64,000 bases of DNA from Cymodocea nodosa (taxonomy: Eukaryota; Streptophyta; Magnoliopsida; Alismatales; Cymodoceaceae): positions 4,650,001-4,714,000 of the forward strand of contig JAZBRI010000011.1 of the NCBI GenBank assembly GCA_036874045.1, in the 5' to 3' direction. Shown here piece after piece: positions 20,567 through 32,795 of the stretch; the stretch's first letter is position 1, and each line of letters starts with the position of its first letter. Both the position numbers and the translations under genes were made by a program. The notes beneath the pieces are model-generated. The model was not told the DNA's origin. It searched no databases and saw nothing but the letters and a program-made list of their open reading frames with translations.

Positions 20567-20683
20567 GTGTAGTGCTGGGAAAAACCAAACAAGGGGGAAG
20601 AATTAATTCTAGCACTTTTAGAAAGACTAATTAATTTGATCTTAGTTTGCTAAGAGACTAGCAAAATTTAGGTATGGGGGAAG
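20567..20683 (+). mobile_element. Short internal remnant with polypurine tract between two gypsy LTRs
   Basis: About 117 bp lie between the two direct LTRs. It opens with CTAGTGTAGTGCTGGG, which resembles the tRNA-Asp-type primer binding region of copies M2 and N, and closes with TTAGGTATGGGGGAAG (20668-20683), a clear polypurine tract directly before TGTTTAGAATG. Everything between has been deleted or belongs to a different element. Confidence 0.65.
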
Positions 20684-22770
20684 TGTTTAGAATGAAAAAG
20701 TGTATATTATTAACGGTTAAATGATGGTTAATTGCATAATATTTAGCTTATCATATGAGAATTAAGCTATTATGTTATAATTGCACTGTTATAAGCTTTA
20801 ATTAAAGAATCTGCTTAATTTTGGTGAATTAATGTTAATTTAGTACATTTCTAAACTGTTGGTAAGTTGCAGGCTGTGAAATTCTTAAGTATCCGAAATT
20901 TCTGATATTTCGAATAGTTATGTTTAACATACCGAACTTGTATCGGATAGTTATGTTTTAAACTATCGAACAGTTATGTTTTAAAAGAATAGTTTATTAT
21001 TTTCTGAAGTACACGTGTCAAAACCATAATGCATGACTTAAGTGAATTTTCTGTGAGTTAGCTGTAACTATCCGAAATGCAGCTAAGCATCGGAAAGTTA
21101 GACCTATAACTCTCCAAATTGTTTCTTTTATTATTAAACTGCTAATGACACGTGTCAAGATCTGGTAGATTTACTTAAGTTATATATCGGTGAGTTATCT
21201 GTAAGTATCCAAAATGCATCTTGGCATCAGATAGTTAAGTTTATAAGTATCCGAAAATGCACCTAAGCATCGAATAGTTAAATTTATGCATATGTTTTAT
21301 AGTTAAATCAACGAGGTAAGTCCGTTGAGTTATCTGTAACTCCACGAACTATTTATTTTCTAATATGCCACTGTAGCGGTTGCAGAAACAGGACAGTTGG
21401 AAGGAAAAACCACGGTCGCACGTATCACGTAGGAATTCAGTCGTCGAAGGGAGAAGAAAGCATCATCGTTGATATGAATGAAGGAAATTCGACCGACCAT
21501 TCAAGCAAAAGCAGTTACCACTGAAGAAATATAAAAGAAAAGAAGAAAAGAAGTAAAGTGTGTGTGATCGATGGGTATGGCTAATGTGTACAGAGGAGGA
21601 GCACCGAGCTTTCTACAGATAGTGTAGGCAATTCTCTAAAGTACCACACCAACCATTGTCACCACCACCACATTATCACCACCTTATCACCAACCATCGA
21701 AGGTCTGTGATGATACTTTTCTGATGTCGGGTCGATTCCGAGCCAAACACAGTGCCTGACAACCACTGTGAGGAGTGATCGCGTCGCGGGAAGGGAAGCC
21801 ATTTTCACTAAGCGTCGAACTCATATTTCAGGATATCGTAAAGCTTCTAGCCTTGGTTTTGGGTTGATGCCTGTATGCTGAAGAGGAGATCATCTTACAA
21901 TTCTGGACTCGCGATTCTATAGGGAGAGGAGACAGAGTTGTAAGTGGTTTAATTTTCAGTGGTGTAATCGCGTCGCAGGTAGTGACAGAAGTATTTACTG
22001 TCGATTGAGATTACTTTACATTTCACCTTTTGCCCATTCCCATGTTCATATTAAAACAAAAATACCAAAAACAACTTATCTGTGTTTGTATTTTGTATTT
22101 GAGTGTTGTATTGTGATTAATGTTATCTTTGTTCGTGTTGTGACTGTTTTATGTTTGTTTTAGTTTTACAGTTTACTGAAATTGGTTCATTCAAAAGACT
22201 TAAAGATTTTAATGGTTACTGTTTGAATTATCTGAGTGTTAGTATTGCTTAATGATAAATCCAATGTTTACTAACATTAAAGAGCTTAATTGATGTTATT
22301 TACAATCTTTGGAACCGCCTAATGGTTGGCCGAACTCCTTTATAAATAGCAGTATTAAAAAGAAAATACAGGCTCATGGAGTTAACTTAAGTCCACGAAG
22401 TTAGTCCGTTGATTTAGCCATAACTAAACGAACTTTGTCCGTTGAGATAACTGTAACTCAATGGAGAGCTTATTGAATATATAAATTTGATTGTTAAAAA
22501 ATGGAACAGTTCTCAATTCTTAAGCAATTCCCTATGGGATCGACTTGTACTTGCACACTAATACAATAGACATTGTGCACTTGCAGTTAAAATACAAATT
22601 GGAATTAATATCTAACTTGTATTAAATGTTGTTTGTTATCTTCTAAAAAAGAATAGGCATAAAGATAAATTAACTGAGTAAAAACAGAAGTTAACAAATC
22701 CAAGTTTTTCTAGTGCATTGCTAGAGATCCAAAACAAGTTTTCTGGTGTCTTGCTGGCCAAACACAAAAA
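20684..22770 (+). mobile_element. 3' LTR of gypsy element P
   Basis: A 2.09-kb LTR starting TGTTTAGAATG, with the TATA box at 21530-21537 and the U5 box near 22540-22590. It ends against the second ACATG copy. It matches the truncated 5' LTR (1723-2605) closely, including shared features absent from the 18457 LTR. The last 60 bp contain two primer-binding-site-like stretches (CTAGTGCATTGCTAG and CTGGTGTCTTGCTGG), so the true LTR end is uncertain by tens of bases. Confidence 0.85.
21530..21537 (+). promoter_or_regulatory. TATA box of P 3' LTR
   Basis: TATAAAAG in the conserved context. Readthrough transcription from here would enter the minus-strand LTR and the Tork fragment. Confidence 0.6.
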
Positions 22771-23123
22771 ACATGCATTATGCTTTCGACACGTGTACTT
22801 CAAGAAATAATAAAGTATTCTTTTAAAACATAACTGTTCGGCAATTTAAACATAACTCTCCGATACATGTTCGGTATGTTAAACATAACTATCCGAAATA
22901 TCAAAAAATTTGGATACTTAAGGATTTCACAGCCTACAACTTACCGACAGTTCAGAAATGTACTAAATTAACATTAATTCACCAAAATTAAGCAGATTCT
23001 TTAATTAAAGCATATAATAGTGCAATTATGACATAATGGCTTAATTCTCATATGATAAGCTAAATATTATGCAATTAACCATCATTTAACCAATTAATAA
23101 TATGCACTTTTTTATTCTAAACA
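22771..23123 (-). mobile_element. Gypsy LTR (element R), 5' portion
   Basis: On the minus strand it starts TGTTTAGAATA at 23123 and runs to the ACATG duplication. It is the missing part of the LTR at 1-1722. Its outer edge lies inside Tork integrase coding sequence, so R inserted into the Tork element. Confidence 0.85.
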
Positions 23124-25313
23124 ACCATCTATCCCAATGGGGCTTAAGAACCTTGAAGAGTTGTGGACAGAGAAAGAGGTTAACTATGCTCACTTAAAAG
23201 TCTTTGGATTCAAGTCATTTGTCCACTTGAATAGTGACAAAAGAGACAAGTTGGATTCAAAATCACAGAAATGTTATTTCATTGGTTATGGTAAGGATTA
23301 TTTTGGTTATAGATTTTGGGTAGAAGAAACCAAGAAAAAAAATCTGTGCAAAAGATGTCACCTTCATTGAATCCAAGATGTATAAGCATAGAGAAAGTGC
23401 AGATGAACAGTAGTCAGAGCTTCAATCTGAAAGTACTACTAAGATTAGTCTAGATAATGATGTTGAACAACCTCAGAAGGAACCAGTAGAAAAAATTTAG
23501 CTTCTAGAGTCTAAACATCAAGAACATCTAGATGATCAAGAAGATGAAGTTGTCACCAGACAACTTAGAAGATCTGGAAGGGTTTCTAGACAACTTGAAA
23601 GGTATGTACCATCATTCAATTATCTGTTACTAACAGATGATGGTGAACCTGAAACATATTAGGAAGCAATCCGTGCAAGTGATGCACACAAATGGGAGTT
23701 AGCAATGAAAGAAGAAATGAAGTCCCTAGAAATGAATAAAACTTGGGAGCTAGCTTCATTGCTAGAAGGAAAGAAAATCCTAGGAAACAAGTGGGTGTTC
23801 AAGATGAAAGAACTAGATGACAACAAGAAATATAAAGCCAGACTTGTCGTCAAGGGTTTTCAGCAAATTCAAGACATAGACTATATTGAAGTATTCTCTC
23901 CTGTTGTGAAGATGAATACTATAAGAATAGTCTTAAGCATTGTTGCTGTAGAAAATTTGCTCTTGGAGCAAATGGATGTAAAGACAGCATTCCTACATGG
24001 TGACTTGTAAGAAGAACTCTACATAATGCAACCAGAAGGATTTGTAGTAACTGGCAAGAAAAGGACAATATGTAGATTGCTGAAAAGTTTGTATGGTTTG
24101 AAGCAAACACCACGACAATGGTACAAGAGATTTGATACCTTGATCTGTACACTAGGCTTCAAAAGATGTGATACAGACTATTGCTGCTACATAAAACTGT
24201 TTAATGATTGCTTCATTATTCTATTGATTTATGTAGATGATATGTTAATTGCTTGTTCTAGTATGGAACAGATTAAGCAATTAAAGAGACAACTATCAAA
24301 AGAATTTGACATGAAGGATATGGGAGAAGCCAAGCAAATCTTAGGTATGAGAATTATCCGAGATAGAGTGGCAAGTACTTTGAGATTAAATCAGAAGAAG
24401 TATCTAGAAAAGGTACTAAGGAGATTTAATATCTCAAATGAGAGGAAGACTAAACTACCTCTCAGACCCCACTTCAAGTTGTTTAAAGATTAGTCAGCTA
24501 AGACTGAAGAAGAAAGGACAAAAATATCCAGAATACCATATACTTCAGCAATGGGAAGTTTAATGTATGCCATGATATGCACAAGACCTAATATATCTCA
24601 TGCAGTGGGAGTGGTCAGTAGATATATGGCAGATCCAAGAGCTGAGCATTGGTCTATAGTACTGTGGATACTCAGATATCTCAGATATTCCCTAGATGTA
24701 TATCTAAATTTCAAGAAAGGACCAGTTGAATTGATTGGCTACTGTGATGCTAATTTAGGAAGAGAGTTGGATAAAAGCAGAAGTACTTCAGGCTATGTTT
24801 TCTGCATAAGAAGTACTGCAATTAGCTAGAGATCCAAGTTGCAAAGTATTGTTGCACTCTCTCGACCATAGAAGCTAAATATGTTGTAGTAATAAGGGCA
24901 GCTAAAGAAAGAATCTGGCTAGAGAATGTACTAGCTGAATTAGGGTACAAACAGAATAGAAGCATTCTGTTCTATGACAATCAAAGTGCCATTTATTTAG
25001 CTGAAAATCTGAAGTTTCATTCAAGGTCCAAGCATATGAGAATGAGATTTCATTTCATAAGGGAAGAGATAGAGCAGAACATGTTAGATCTGCAGAAGAT
25101 TGCAGGAGCTGAAAATGCTGTAGATATGCTAACCAAAGTTCTGAATCTACAGAAATTAAGGCTCTATATGGCCTTAATTGGTCTCTTGAATAATTGAAAA
25201 GAAGAAGGAGATGAAGAGTTGATGATTATTTGAGTAGTTGTTACAATAATCTATAAGCCAAGAGTAGAGACTGATTTTTCTTCAATCATTGTGCTAAACT
25301 CCAAGTGGGAGAT
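23124..25313 (+). pseudogene. Tork/Tnt1-like copia pol fragment (integrase end, RT, RNase H)
   Basis: It begins mid-integrase (GLKNLEELW, HLKVFGFKSFVHL, CYFIGYG, GYRFW), cut off by the gypsy LTR. RT follows: NKWVFKMKELDDNKKYKARL, QMDVKTAFLHGDL, SLYGLKQTPRQWYKRFD and YVDDMLI (about 24227-24250). RNase H follows with YCDANLG, then DNQSAIYLAEN and HSRSKHM in a shifted frame to 25197. Interruptions include a frameshift at an A run (about 23335) and stops at 23412, 23499, 23661, 24008, 24492 and 24828, mostly TAG. A CCAAGTGGGAGAT polypurine tract (25301-25313) ends the fragment. Confidence 0.88.
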
Positions 25314-26265
25314 TACTAGGGCAAGTAGTTTAGGTGTGGAGTATGCCACAAGAAGTCCAAGTTCAATCAGAAGCTTGTTAACGGTAAGAATCTAGTAGAT
25401 TTATATTTTCGGTAGGTTAACAGACCTAAGTATTCGAAAATAAAGTTTCAGTCAGAAGCTTTGAGTTAACTATCCGAAAGTCAGAAGATTTCAAAGGGTT
25501 ACTGGCTGTAACCATCCAGAATGACTTAAAGGACACTTAAGTGGACATTCAAACAGTTATGAAGCTAAGTATCCGAAAGTCAAACACTTAAGTGGATGTT
25601 CAGATAGTTAAGAAGCCAAGTATTCGAAAAGTAGTGACTTAAGTGGATCTTCGGATAGTTAGGCAGTAACTATCTGAAAATCATAAGTTTTCGGAAGGTT
25701 AACGACAAAACCTTCCGAAATGACTAAAGAGACACTTAAGTGAGTTTTTGGATAGTTAAGATAGTAACTATCCGAAAGACATGTAGTTTTCGGAGAGTTA
25801 ACAGCAGAACCTTCCGAAAGAGAGAAGTAAGTGGGTTTTCAGACAGTTAAGTCTGTAATTATCCGAAATACCGAATCTCTCCAGACAATTAGCCTACTAT
25901 AGTAACTCCCGTTACAATAAATGAAGAAAGAAGAATTTCATTGGATAGTTAAGTTTTGTAACTATCCGAAATGTTGTAGATTTCGGAAAGATAAGAAGAT
26001 AAGGCTCCGAAATTGAGAGTCCCTTCTCCGAAGCATTATTTTTCTACTGTAATGGCTTGTATGTAATTAAAGGTTTATAAACACTAAGTTGGGTAGTATA
26101 TAAACCTTTATGATGTTGTAAAACATTGCGGTTGATTGTACCAAAGCTCATAGAAGAACCCTCAACTCTTCATGGACGTAAGTAGTTGTTGAACCACGTA
26201 AATCCTTTTCTTCATTGTGGTATTTCTTCCTCTTACTCTTCTCTTCCAGTTTCAGTGAGTTAAGA
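25314..26265 (+). mobile_element. 3' LTR of the Tork fragment
   Basis: It starts TACTAGGGCAAG right after the polypurine tract (canonical TG altered). U3 is packed with direct and inverted copies of TTCGGATAGTTA and TAACTATCCGAAA (25404-25990) separated by CACTTAAGTG. A TATATAAACC box is near 26097, and the ATGGACGTAAGTAGTT...CCACGTAAATCC segment typical of Tork LTR ends is at 26172-26205. The 3' edge is uncertain because another LTR fragment follows directly. Confidence 0.7.
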
Positions 26266-27236
26266 GGTGAGTGTTTCAGTATCGTGCCATAGAAAGTTTA
26301 CTGAACGATCAATTTCAACTCTACCATATATGTCACTATTTTCTCAACTCTACTTGTTGAATAATCTGATTGTATTTATACTTATAAATCCAACGATTAT
26401 TTTTCTCTTCAATGGGTTTATTCTGCTGTACTTACTAATCTACCAAACCCAAATATGGTAAGTTAGCGTTCAATATACTAGCTTTTTGTAACCTTCTGAT
26501 TCTATTGGATTTTCAGATAGTTTCATGTTGAAACCTTCTAAAAACTATCTTTGAAATTGGCCGAATGATCAAATAGTTACTCTCTTATTCCTATCACGTG
26601 AGATTTAAGTTAGGCACGTGAGTTTAACTATATTTCAGATGTTTAGCTTGAAACCTTCCAATTTATTGTCTTTTGGAATGTTTTGTTTGAAACCTTCCAA
26701 AATCATTCCTTAAACTACTTGAAGGCTTAAGAAGGCTTTTTATACTTGTCACATGAATATTTAAGTTTGTCACATGAGGTCTCTTGAAGGTTGGATTCCT
26801 TGGATTTGAAACCTTCTGAAATGACTTGACTTTTAGATAGTTTCATTACAAACCTTCTGAAAGATCCTTTAGAAAGTATCCGATATCTTAAATAGTTATT
26901 TTTCTACTTGTCACGTGATACTTTAAGTTCTTCATGTTAGTCTTCTTTAGTCTCGATTTACTACTTTGAAACTTTCCAAAAATATTCCTCTTTTGGATAA
27001 TTTCTCTTAGAACCTTCCAATTTGCTTGCAGCTACTTTATTCTAACTTTCAGATAGTTAACATTGAAACCTTCCGAAGCTTTTATTCCTTCTAGATAGTT
27101 TTACTTGGAATCTTTCAAAAATTCTTTCTTCTAACCTACAATAAATTGAACTATGTTTTGTAGCTATCCTATGAAATACAACTTGATTCCTCACATGAAT
27201 TTTTTGCATTATCAAAACACAAGGGTTCTTATAAAG
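26266..27236 (-). mobile_element. LTR3-type copia LTR fragment
   Basis: On the minus strand from about 27233 (AAGAACCCTTGTGTTTTGATAAT) it aligns with the LTR3 copies at 27355-28795 and 29825-31180, including the AAACCTTCCGAAA repeats. The left edge against the Tork LTR is approximate. No coding sequence. Confidence 0.6.
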
Positions 27237-29824
27237 TGTATTTTTTTACAATTTCTAATTTCAATAACTTAGTTCGTTAAATTGACTGCAAGTGCACAAC
27301 ATCTATTGTATAAGTGTGCAAGTATAGGTTGAACCCATAGGGAATTATCGAAATTGTTAGGACCCTAGTATTTTGATAATGCAAAAACCTATGTGAGGAA
27401 ACATATTGTATTTCAAAGATAAGTCAGTGCAGCAAAAGATCGGAAGGCAAATAAGCAGATACAAGTAGTTTAGAAATTACTGCTATAAAGCTACAAGAAA
27501 ACTGGACAGTTACCAAGCCTAAATATCCGAAAGAAAGTTAATTTTCGGTAAGTTACAAGCTTAAGTATCTGAAGAGTCAATTTAAAGTAGTAGAAACACT
27601 TTCAAATAGTTAGAAGAATAACTATTCGAAATCATAAAGCCTTCAGAGAGTTGTAAAAGATAGTTAGTTGAATGATCAGAGAGTTAAGGAGTTAACTATC
27701 TGAAAGCTCAAGGAAAATCAGAAAGTTAGAAAGGCTAACTATTCGAAACTTAAGTCATTCTATTAGCCACATGCAGAAATCCAGAACAGAAGCTTAAAGG
27801 AGTTTTCGGAGAGTTAGAAAGCTAACTATCTGAAAAACAGGGAGTTTCGGTGAATTACAGTTTTAACTATCCGAAACTTAAGTTGTCTTATTATGCATGT
27901 GCAGATTTAAAAAGGGAGCAATCGAAAGTCTTACAAGCAAAAATGGAGAGTTACTGTAGCTAATGATCCGAAAGTCAAGAGTTTTTCGGTAAGTTAAAGT
28001 TACAAGTCTCCGAACACTTGACACCTCACGTGAACAGCTTAAAATTCTCACGTTACATAGACAACAAGATGTAAGTGGAGTTTCGGTAAGTTATAGATGC
28101 TTTTCGGTGAGTTATTCATATAACCATCCGAAAATCAAAGGCAATCAGAAGGTTACTTACTAAACATCAGACAGAATGGTAACTTACCATATTTAGGTAT
28201 GATTTTTTAGCAAGTACAGCTGAATACATCCGTTGGAAGAAAAATATGATCGTTATACCTTTTGGTATAAATATGAGAAGTAAAGAGAAGATCAGACAGA
28301 GATAACGATCATATCATTTTGTGAGCTACATAATAATTCCAGATAAACTCTCAAGTCTGCAACATTCAAGAATACTCTTAAAGATTCACTATAGTAGAAA
28401 AACTCCCTACGCTCAAACTCTGATAGAAAGTTTAACATTGTTGGTTCGTGAGTTTCAACCTGAAAACTCATTGTTGGTTGAGAGCTTCAATCTGAAAGCT
28501 CGAAGAAAGGTTGGTTATTAAGCTTATACCTGAAAGCTCTAAGTGTTGGTTCTTGCTTCAACCTGAAAGTAAGTACTTGTCTACTTAGTGAAGCCCAAGT
28601 GTATCTTGGGGGTGGACTAGTTGAGTTGGCGAACCACCTAAAATTTGTTGTGTTACTTTCTTCTTACTATTTTACTTCTATTTAATTCATTTTATCTCAC
28701 TGTTTAATAGAATCAGTCAATTCTAAATTAAAAGAACTAAAATTTACACACCTTCACCATTCACCCCCCCTCTAGTGAGCCTATCGATCCTAACAGAAAT
28801 CAATTTACTCTATAAATTTTCATAGCCAGAGTTTAGTGTATATTCACAATATGCTCACTCCATTGATTTACAATTAACTCAATGGATTTAGTTCGTGGAG
28901 TATGCTTAACTCAACGAACTTCCCTCATTGAGTTATGGTTAACTCAACGAGCTCTCTGGCAACTTACAATTAATATTGATGCTTGTAGAAGAATGCAACC
29001 ATCTATTGGGCGGTTCTATACATTACAAACAACATCAATTAACCTTTTGAATGCTATTTCATATTACATTCATCATTAATGAATTCTAGCATTCAATACT
29101 CCAAACAATAGATTTTGTTAATCAAGATTTTAGAGATTTATATTACTTGGTTTAAACACTCAGTAATACTATTTTCTTTAACTAAAATAAAATAAACATA
29201 AAACATTCAATAATACTAACAATACAAATGCAAATGCTACAACACATATTTGATAAACATAAAAACAGATGATGATTTTTGTTTTGTTTTTTTGATTTGT
29301 TCCTTAAGATGAGGGAGTGATGAAAGGTAAATTTATCTATTGATAGTAAGAAACTTTCGTCACTACATGTGACGTGATTACACCATTGAAAACTTAACCA
29401 CTTATTGTCAAGCGCTCCTCTCCCTACTAGATTGCGAACTTAGATTTTTGTAAGTTGATCTCCTCTTTAGCATAGCAACATCAACTCAAAACTAAGGCTA
29501 AAAGCTTTACTATTTCTTGAGAGATGATTCGATGCTTGGTGAAAATGTCCTTCCTACTTGTGATGCAATCACTCCTCACAAAAGTTGTCAGTCACTGTGT
29601 TTGACTCAGAATTAACCTTACATCTGGAAAGTATCCTCATAGACCTTCGATGGATGATGGTAATGATGAGATCTCAAGGAACGTCTAACGCTTTCTATAG
29701 TGAGTATTGTTCTCCCCCCTCTCTTCATTCCTTTTCTTTTCCTTTTATATTTCTTTCAGTAATAACTACTTCCGCCTAAATGACTAGTTAAATTTCCTTC
29801 CTTCACATCAATGATGATGATTAC
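27237..29824 (-). mobile_element. Gypsy LTR fragment carrying a nested solo LTR3
   Basis: Minus-strand gypsy LTR sequence from the U5 box (27284-27340) through the R region to just past the TATA area (about 29745), interrupted by the solo LTR at 27355-28795. It ends where another LTR3 begins at 29825. It is more diverged than the M2 and N copies. Confidence 0.75.
27355..28795 (+). mobile_element. Solo LTR3 (copia type), TSD GAAAT
   Basis: A 1441-bp insert from TGTTAGGACCCTAG to GATCCTAACA, flanked by GAAAT at 27350-27354 and 28796-28800. The tail CATTCACCCCCCCTCTAGTG is typical of plant copia LTRs. A TATAAATAT promoter box lies near 28264-28272. U3 carries GATAGTTA-type repeats. No internal retroelement sequence. 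Confidence 0.88.
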
Positions 29825-31310
29825 TGTTAGGACCTGTTGGCTTACCAAAGGGGGGGTGAATGGTAATAAAAGGAAAATTAATGGTTGATTGATATAGAGA
29901 AATAACAAGCACAGAATAAAAGGAAAGCACACAATGTTTTTAGGTGGTTCACTACTAACGGCTAGTCCACCCCCAAGGGATACTTGGGCCTCACTAAACT
30001 TTCTCAAAACTTACAAACACTTGCTTTAAGGTCAAAGCAAGAACCAACCAATCTGATTGAGCTTTCAGGTCGTAGCTCTAACCAACCTTTCTCTAAAGTT
30101 TTGATTTGTGTACTTCAGTAAACACTAGCTTGAATGTATCAGAGTTGAGTGCGTGATGAGCTTCTAAATTTTGAGTCTATGTATGCTGATGATGATTTGA
30201 TCTCAAAGACTTTGTTTTGTTGAGCTTGGTGTAAATATTTGTATGAGAAAAAAGGTATCTAACTTCGTTGTCTAGTGCTTGTATATATATCATTATGTGT
30301 AACAATCATATTTTCTCCCAATGGATGTATTCTGTTGTACTTGATAAGATTTCAGACCCAAATTTAGTAAGTTACCATTCAGGGAGGTATTTCAAGATAC
30401 CCTTTTGATTTCCTAAGCTTTTCGGAGGCTTAGCCATGTAACTCTCCGAAAAATACTTGTAACTTATCGAAAAGTCACTTAAGTCTTTCTACCATGTAGG
30501 ATTTCAGATCGTACATATGAGCTGTCATTCAATCGGATACTTGTAGTTGTAACTTACCGAACTGTTCTTTAACTATCAGATAGTTAACTACAATAACCCT
30601 TCGAAATCCTTCTTTAAGTTTTCGTCTGCCTTCATATTTCAACACGTGCATAATAGAATAACTTAAGTTTCAGATAGTTATAACTGTAACTCACTGAAAC
30701 TCTTCAACTTTTCGAATAGTTAGCTATAATAACTTTTCGATTTCCTTCTTTTAAGTTATCGATTGGATTTCTGCATGTGGGAAATTCAATGACTTAAGTT
30801 TCGGATAGTTAGCCTTCCTAACTTTTCGATTTTCTTTGAGCTTTCGGATAGTTAGCAATAGTAACTTTTCGATTCTTCTTATAGCCATCTTTCTAACTCT
30901 CTGAAACCTTCTACTTTTGGATAGTTATTCTTTTAATTGTCCAATGATGGTTCTGCTGCTTGAAGCTTAATTCATCGAATACTTAGGTTTGGTAACTTAC
31001 TGAAATTCTACCTCTTTCGGATAGTTAAGCCTAGTAACCTTCCGAAACCCTTTTTATCACTTGCAGCAAACTTTGAATTATCTGTATCATCTTTTGCTCT
31101 TTTGCTGACTGTCGAAATTGAGAAATACAATTTCAAACCTTACATTGATTTTTGCATTATCAAAATCTAGAGGCCTTTCAATCTCCCCCTTTTTGATAAT
31201 GGCAAAAATCTTACAATATATTACATGTATTTCTCTCCCTATATATCTATATAGATAATCGCACAAAGAATATAGAATTTTGAAATTGTAAAACTCCCCC
31301 TATTTTTTTG
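29825..31310 (-). mobile_element. LTR3 copia 3' LTR plus adjacent internal tail
   Basis: LTR3 at 29825-31180 (minus sense, starting TGAAAGGCC and ending CCATTCACCCCCCCTTTGG...TCCTAACA) is preceded in element sense by AAAAAGGGGGAGAT (31181-31195), a polypurine tract. About 115 bp of internal sequence follow, with a second GGGGGAG tract near 31293. The rest of the element is missing; a plus-strand gypsy LTR fragment starts about 31311. Confidence 0.75.
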
Positions 31311-32022
31311 AGAATGAGGAGTGATCGCGTTGCGGGAAGGGAACCCATTTTCACCAAATGCCAACTCATATCTCAGGAGATCGTAAAACTTCTAGCCTTG
31401 GCTTTGAGTTGATGCCTGTATGCTAAAGAGGAGATCATCTTGCAATTCTGGACTCACGATTCTATAGGGAGAGGAGACAGAATTGTAAGTGGTTTAATTT
31501 TCAGTGGTGTAATCGCGTCGCATGTAGTGACGGAAGTATTTACTGTCGACTGAGATTACATTACATTTCACCTTTCGCCCATTTTCATGCTCATATCAAA
31601 ACAAAAATACCAAAAACAACTTATCTGTGTTTGTATTTTGTATTTGGGAATTGTATTATTTGTTTTGTATCGTGATTAATGTTATCTTTGTTAGTGTTGT
31701 GATTGTTTTATGTTTGTTTTAGTTTTACAATTTACTAAAATTGATTCGTTCAATAGACTTAAAGATTTTAATAGTTACTATTTGAATTATTTGAATGTTA
31801 GTATTGCCTAATGATAAATCTAGTGTTTACTAACATTAAAGAGCTTAATTGATGTTATTTACAATTTGTGGAACCGCCCAATGGTTGACCGAATTCCTTT
31901 GTAAATAGTAGTATTAAATAGGAAAGACAGGCTCATGGAGTTAACTTAAGTCTACGAGGTTAGTCCGTTGAGTTAGCCATAACTCAACGAACTTAGTCCA
32001 TTGAGTTAACTGTAACCCAATA
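31311..32022 (+). mobile_element. Gypsy LTR fragment (R-U5 part)
   Basis: It aligns with 21770-22465 of the P 3' LTR, from GTGATCGCGTTGCGGG through the GTTGAGTTA cluster (31940-32020). It is fused to minus-strand RT sequence at about 32023. Confidence 0.75.
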
Positions 32023-32795
32023 GAGACATGTCCTAAAAATGATCTAATATCTTTTACTGATTTAGGTTCTGGTAGATTAGAAATTACTTCTATTTTAGCT
32101 TTATCTACTTCCAACCCTTTCTTTGAAACAACATGCCCCAAGACTATTCCTTGTTTAACCATGAAGTGACATTTTTCCCAATTTAAAACCAGACTTTTTT
32201 CCACACAGCGTTTTAATACTTGGTCTAAATTGTTTAAACACACTTCATATGAAGTTCCATATACAATAAAATCATCCATAAATATTTCTAAAAAAATTTC
32301 AGTCATTCTAGTGCATATACCCTACATACACCTTTGAAAGGTGGTTGGTGCATTACATAATCCAAATGGCATTCTCTTAAAAGCATAAGTTTCATTAGTA
32401 TAGGTGAATGTTGTTTTCTCTTGATCCTCTAATGCTACTGAAACTTGGTTATATCCTAAATACCCGTCTAGGAAACAAAAATATTCTTGCCCTACTAATT
32501 TCTCTAGCATTTGATCTATAAAAGGTAAGGGAAAATGATCTTTCCTAGTCACAACATTTAGTTTTCTATAGCCTATACACACTCTCCAGCCTGATTGAAT
32601 TCTAGTAGGTATCAAGTCTTGACTTTCATTCCTAATAATTGTTAATCTTGATTTCTTGGGAACTACATGGATTGGACTAACCCAGGAGCTATCAGAAATC
32701 AGATATATTATGTCATTATCTAACCATTTCACTATTTCCTTCCTGACTACTTCTTTAAGGTTTAGATTTAATCTCCTCTTAGGAATTCTAACTAA
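32023..32795 (-). pseudogene. Gypsy M2 reverse transcriptase fragment
   Basis: Minus-strand Athila RT homologous to P: RIPKRRLN, KWLDNDIIYLISDSSW, VVPKKS, CIGYRKLNVVTRKDHFPLPF, FLDGYLGYNQ, MPFGLCNAP and FMDDF (near 32270-32284). It has a TAG near 32331 and is cut at 32023 by the LTR fragment. It is joined directly to protease at about 32796; compared with P about 0.7 kb of protease end and linker is deleted. Confidence 0.88.

Noticed and set aside
20567-20683. tRNA gene suggested by primer-site-like sequence
   Set aside because: Only an 18-base tRNA-complement segment is present; there is no cloverleaf or A/B box pair.
25404-25990. CRISPR-like look of regularly recurring short motifs
   Set aside because: Repeats are 9-13 bp, occur in both orientations, with irregular spacing and no unique spacers; they are LTR enhancer-type motifs in plant DNA.
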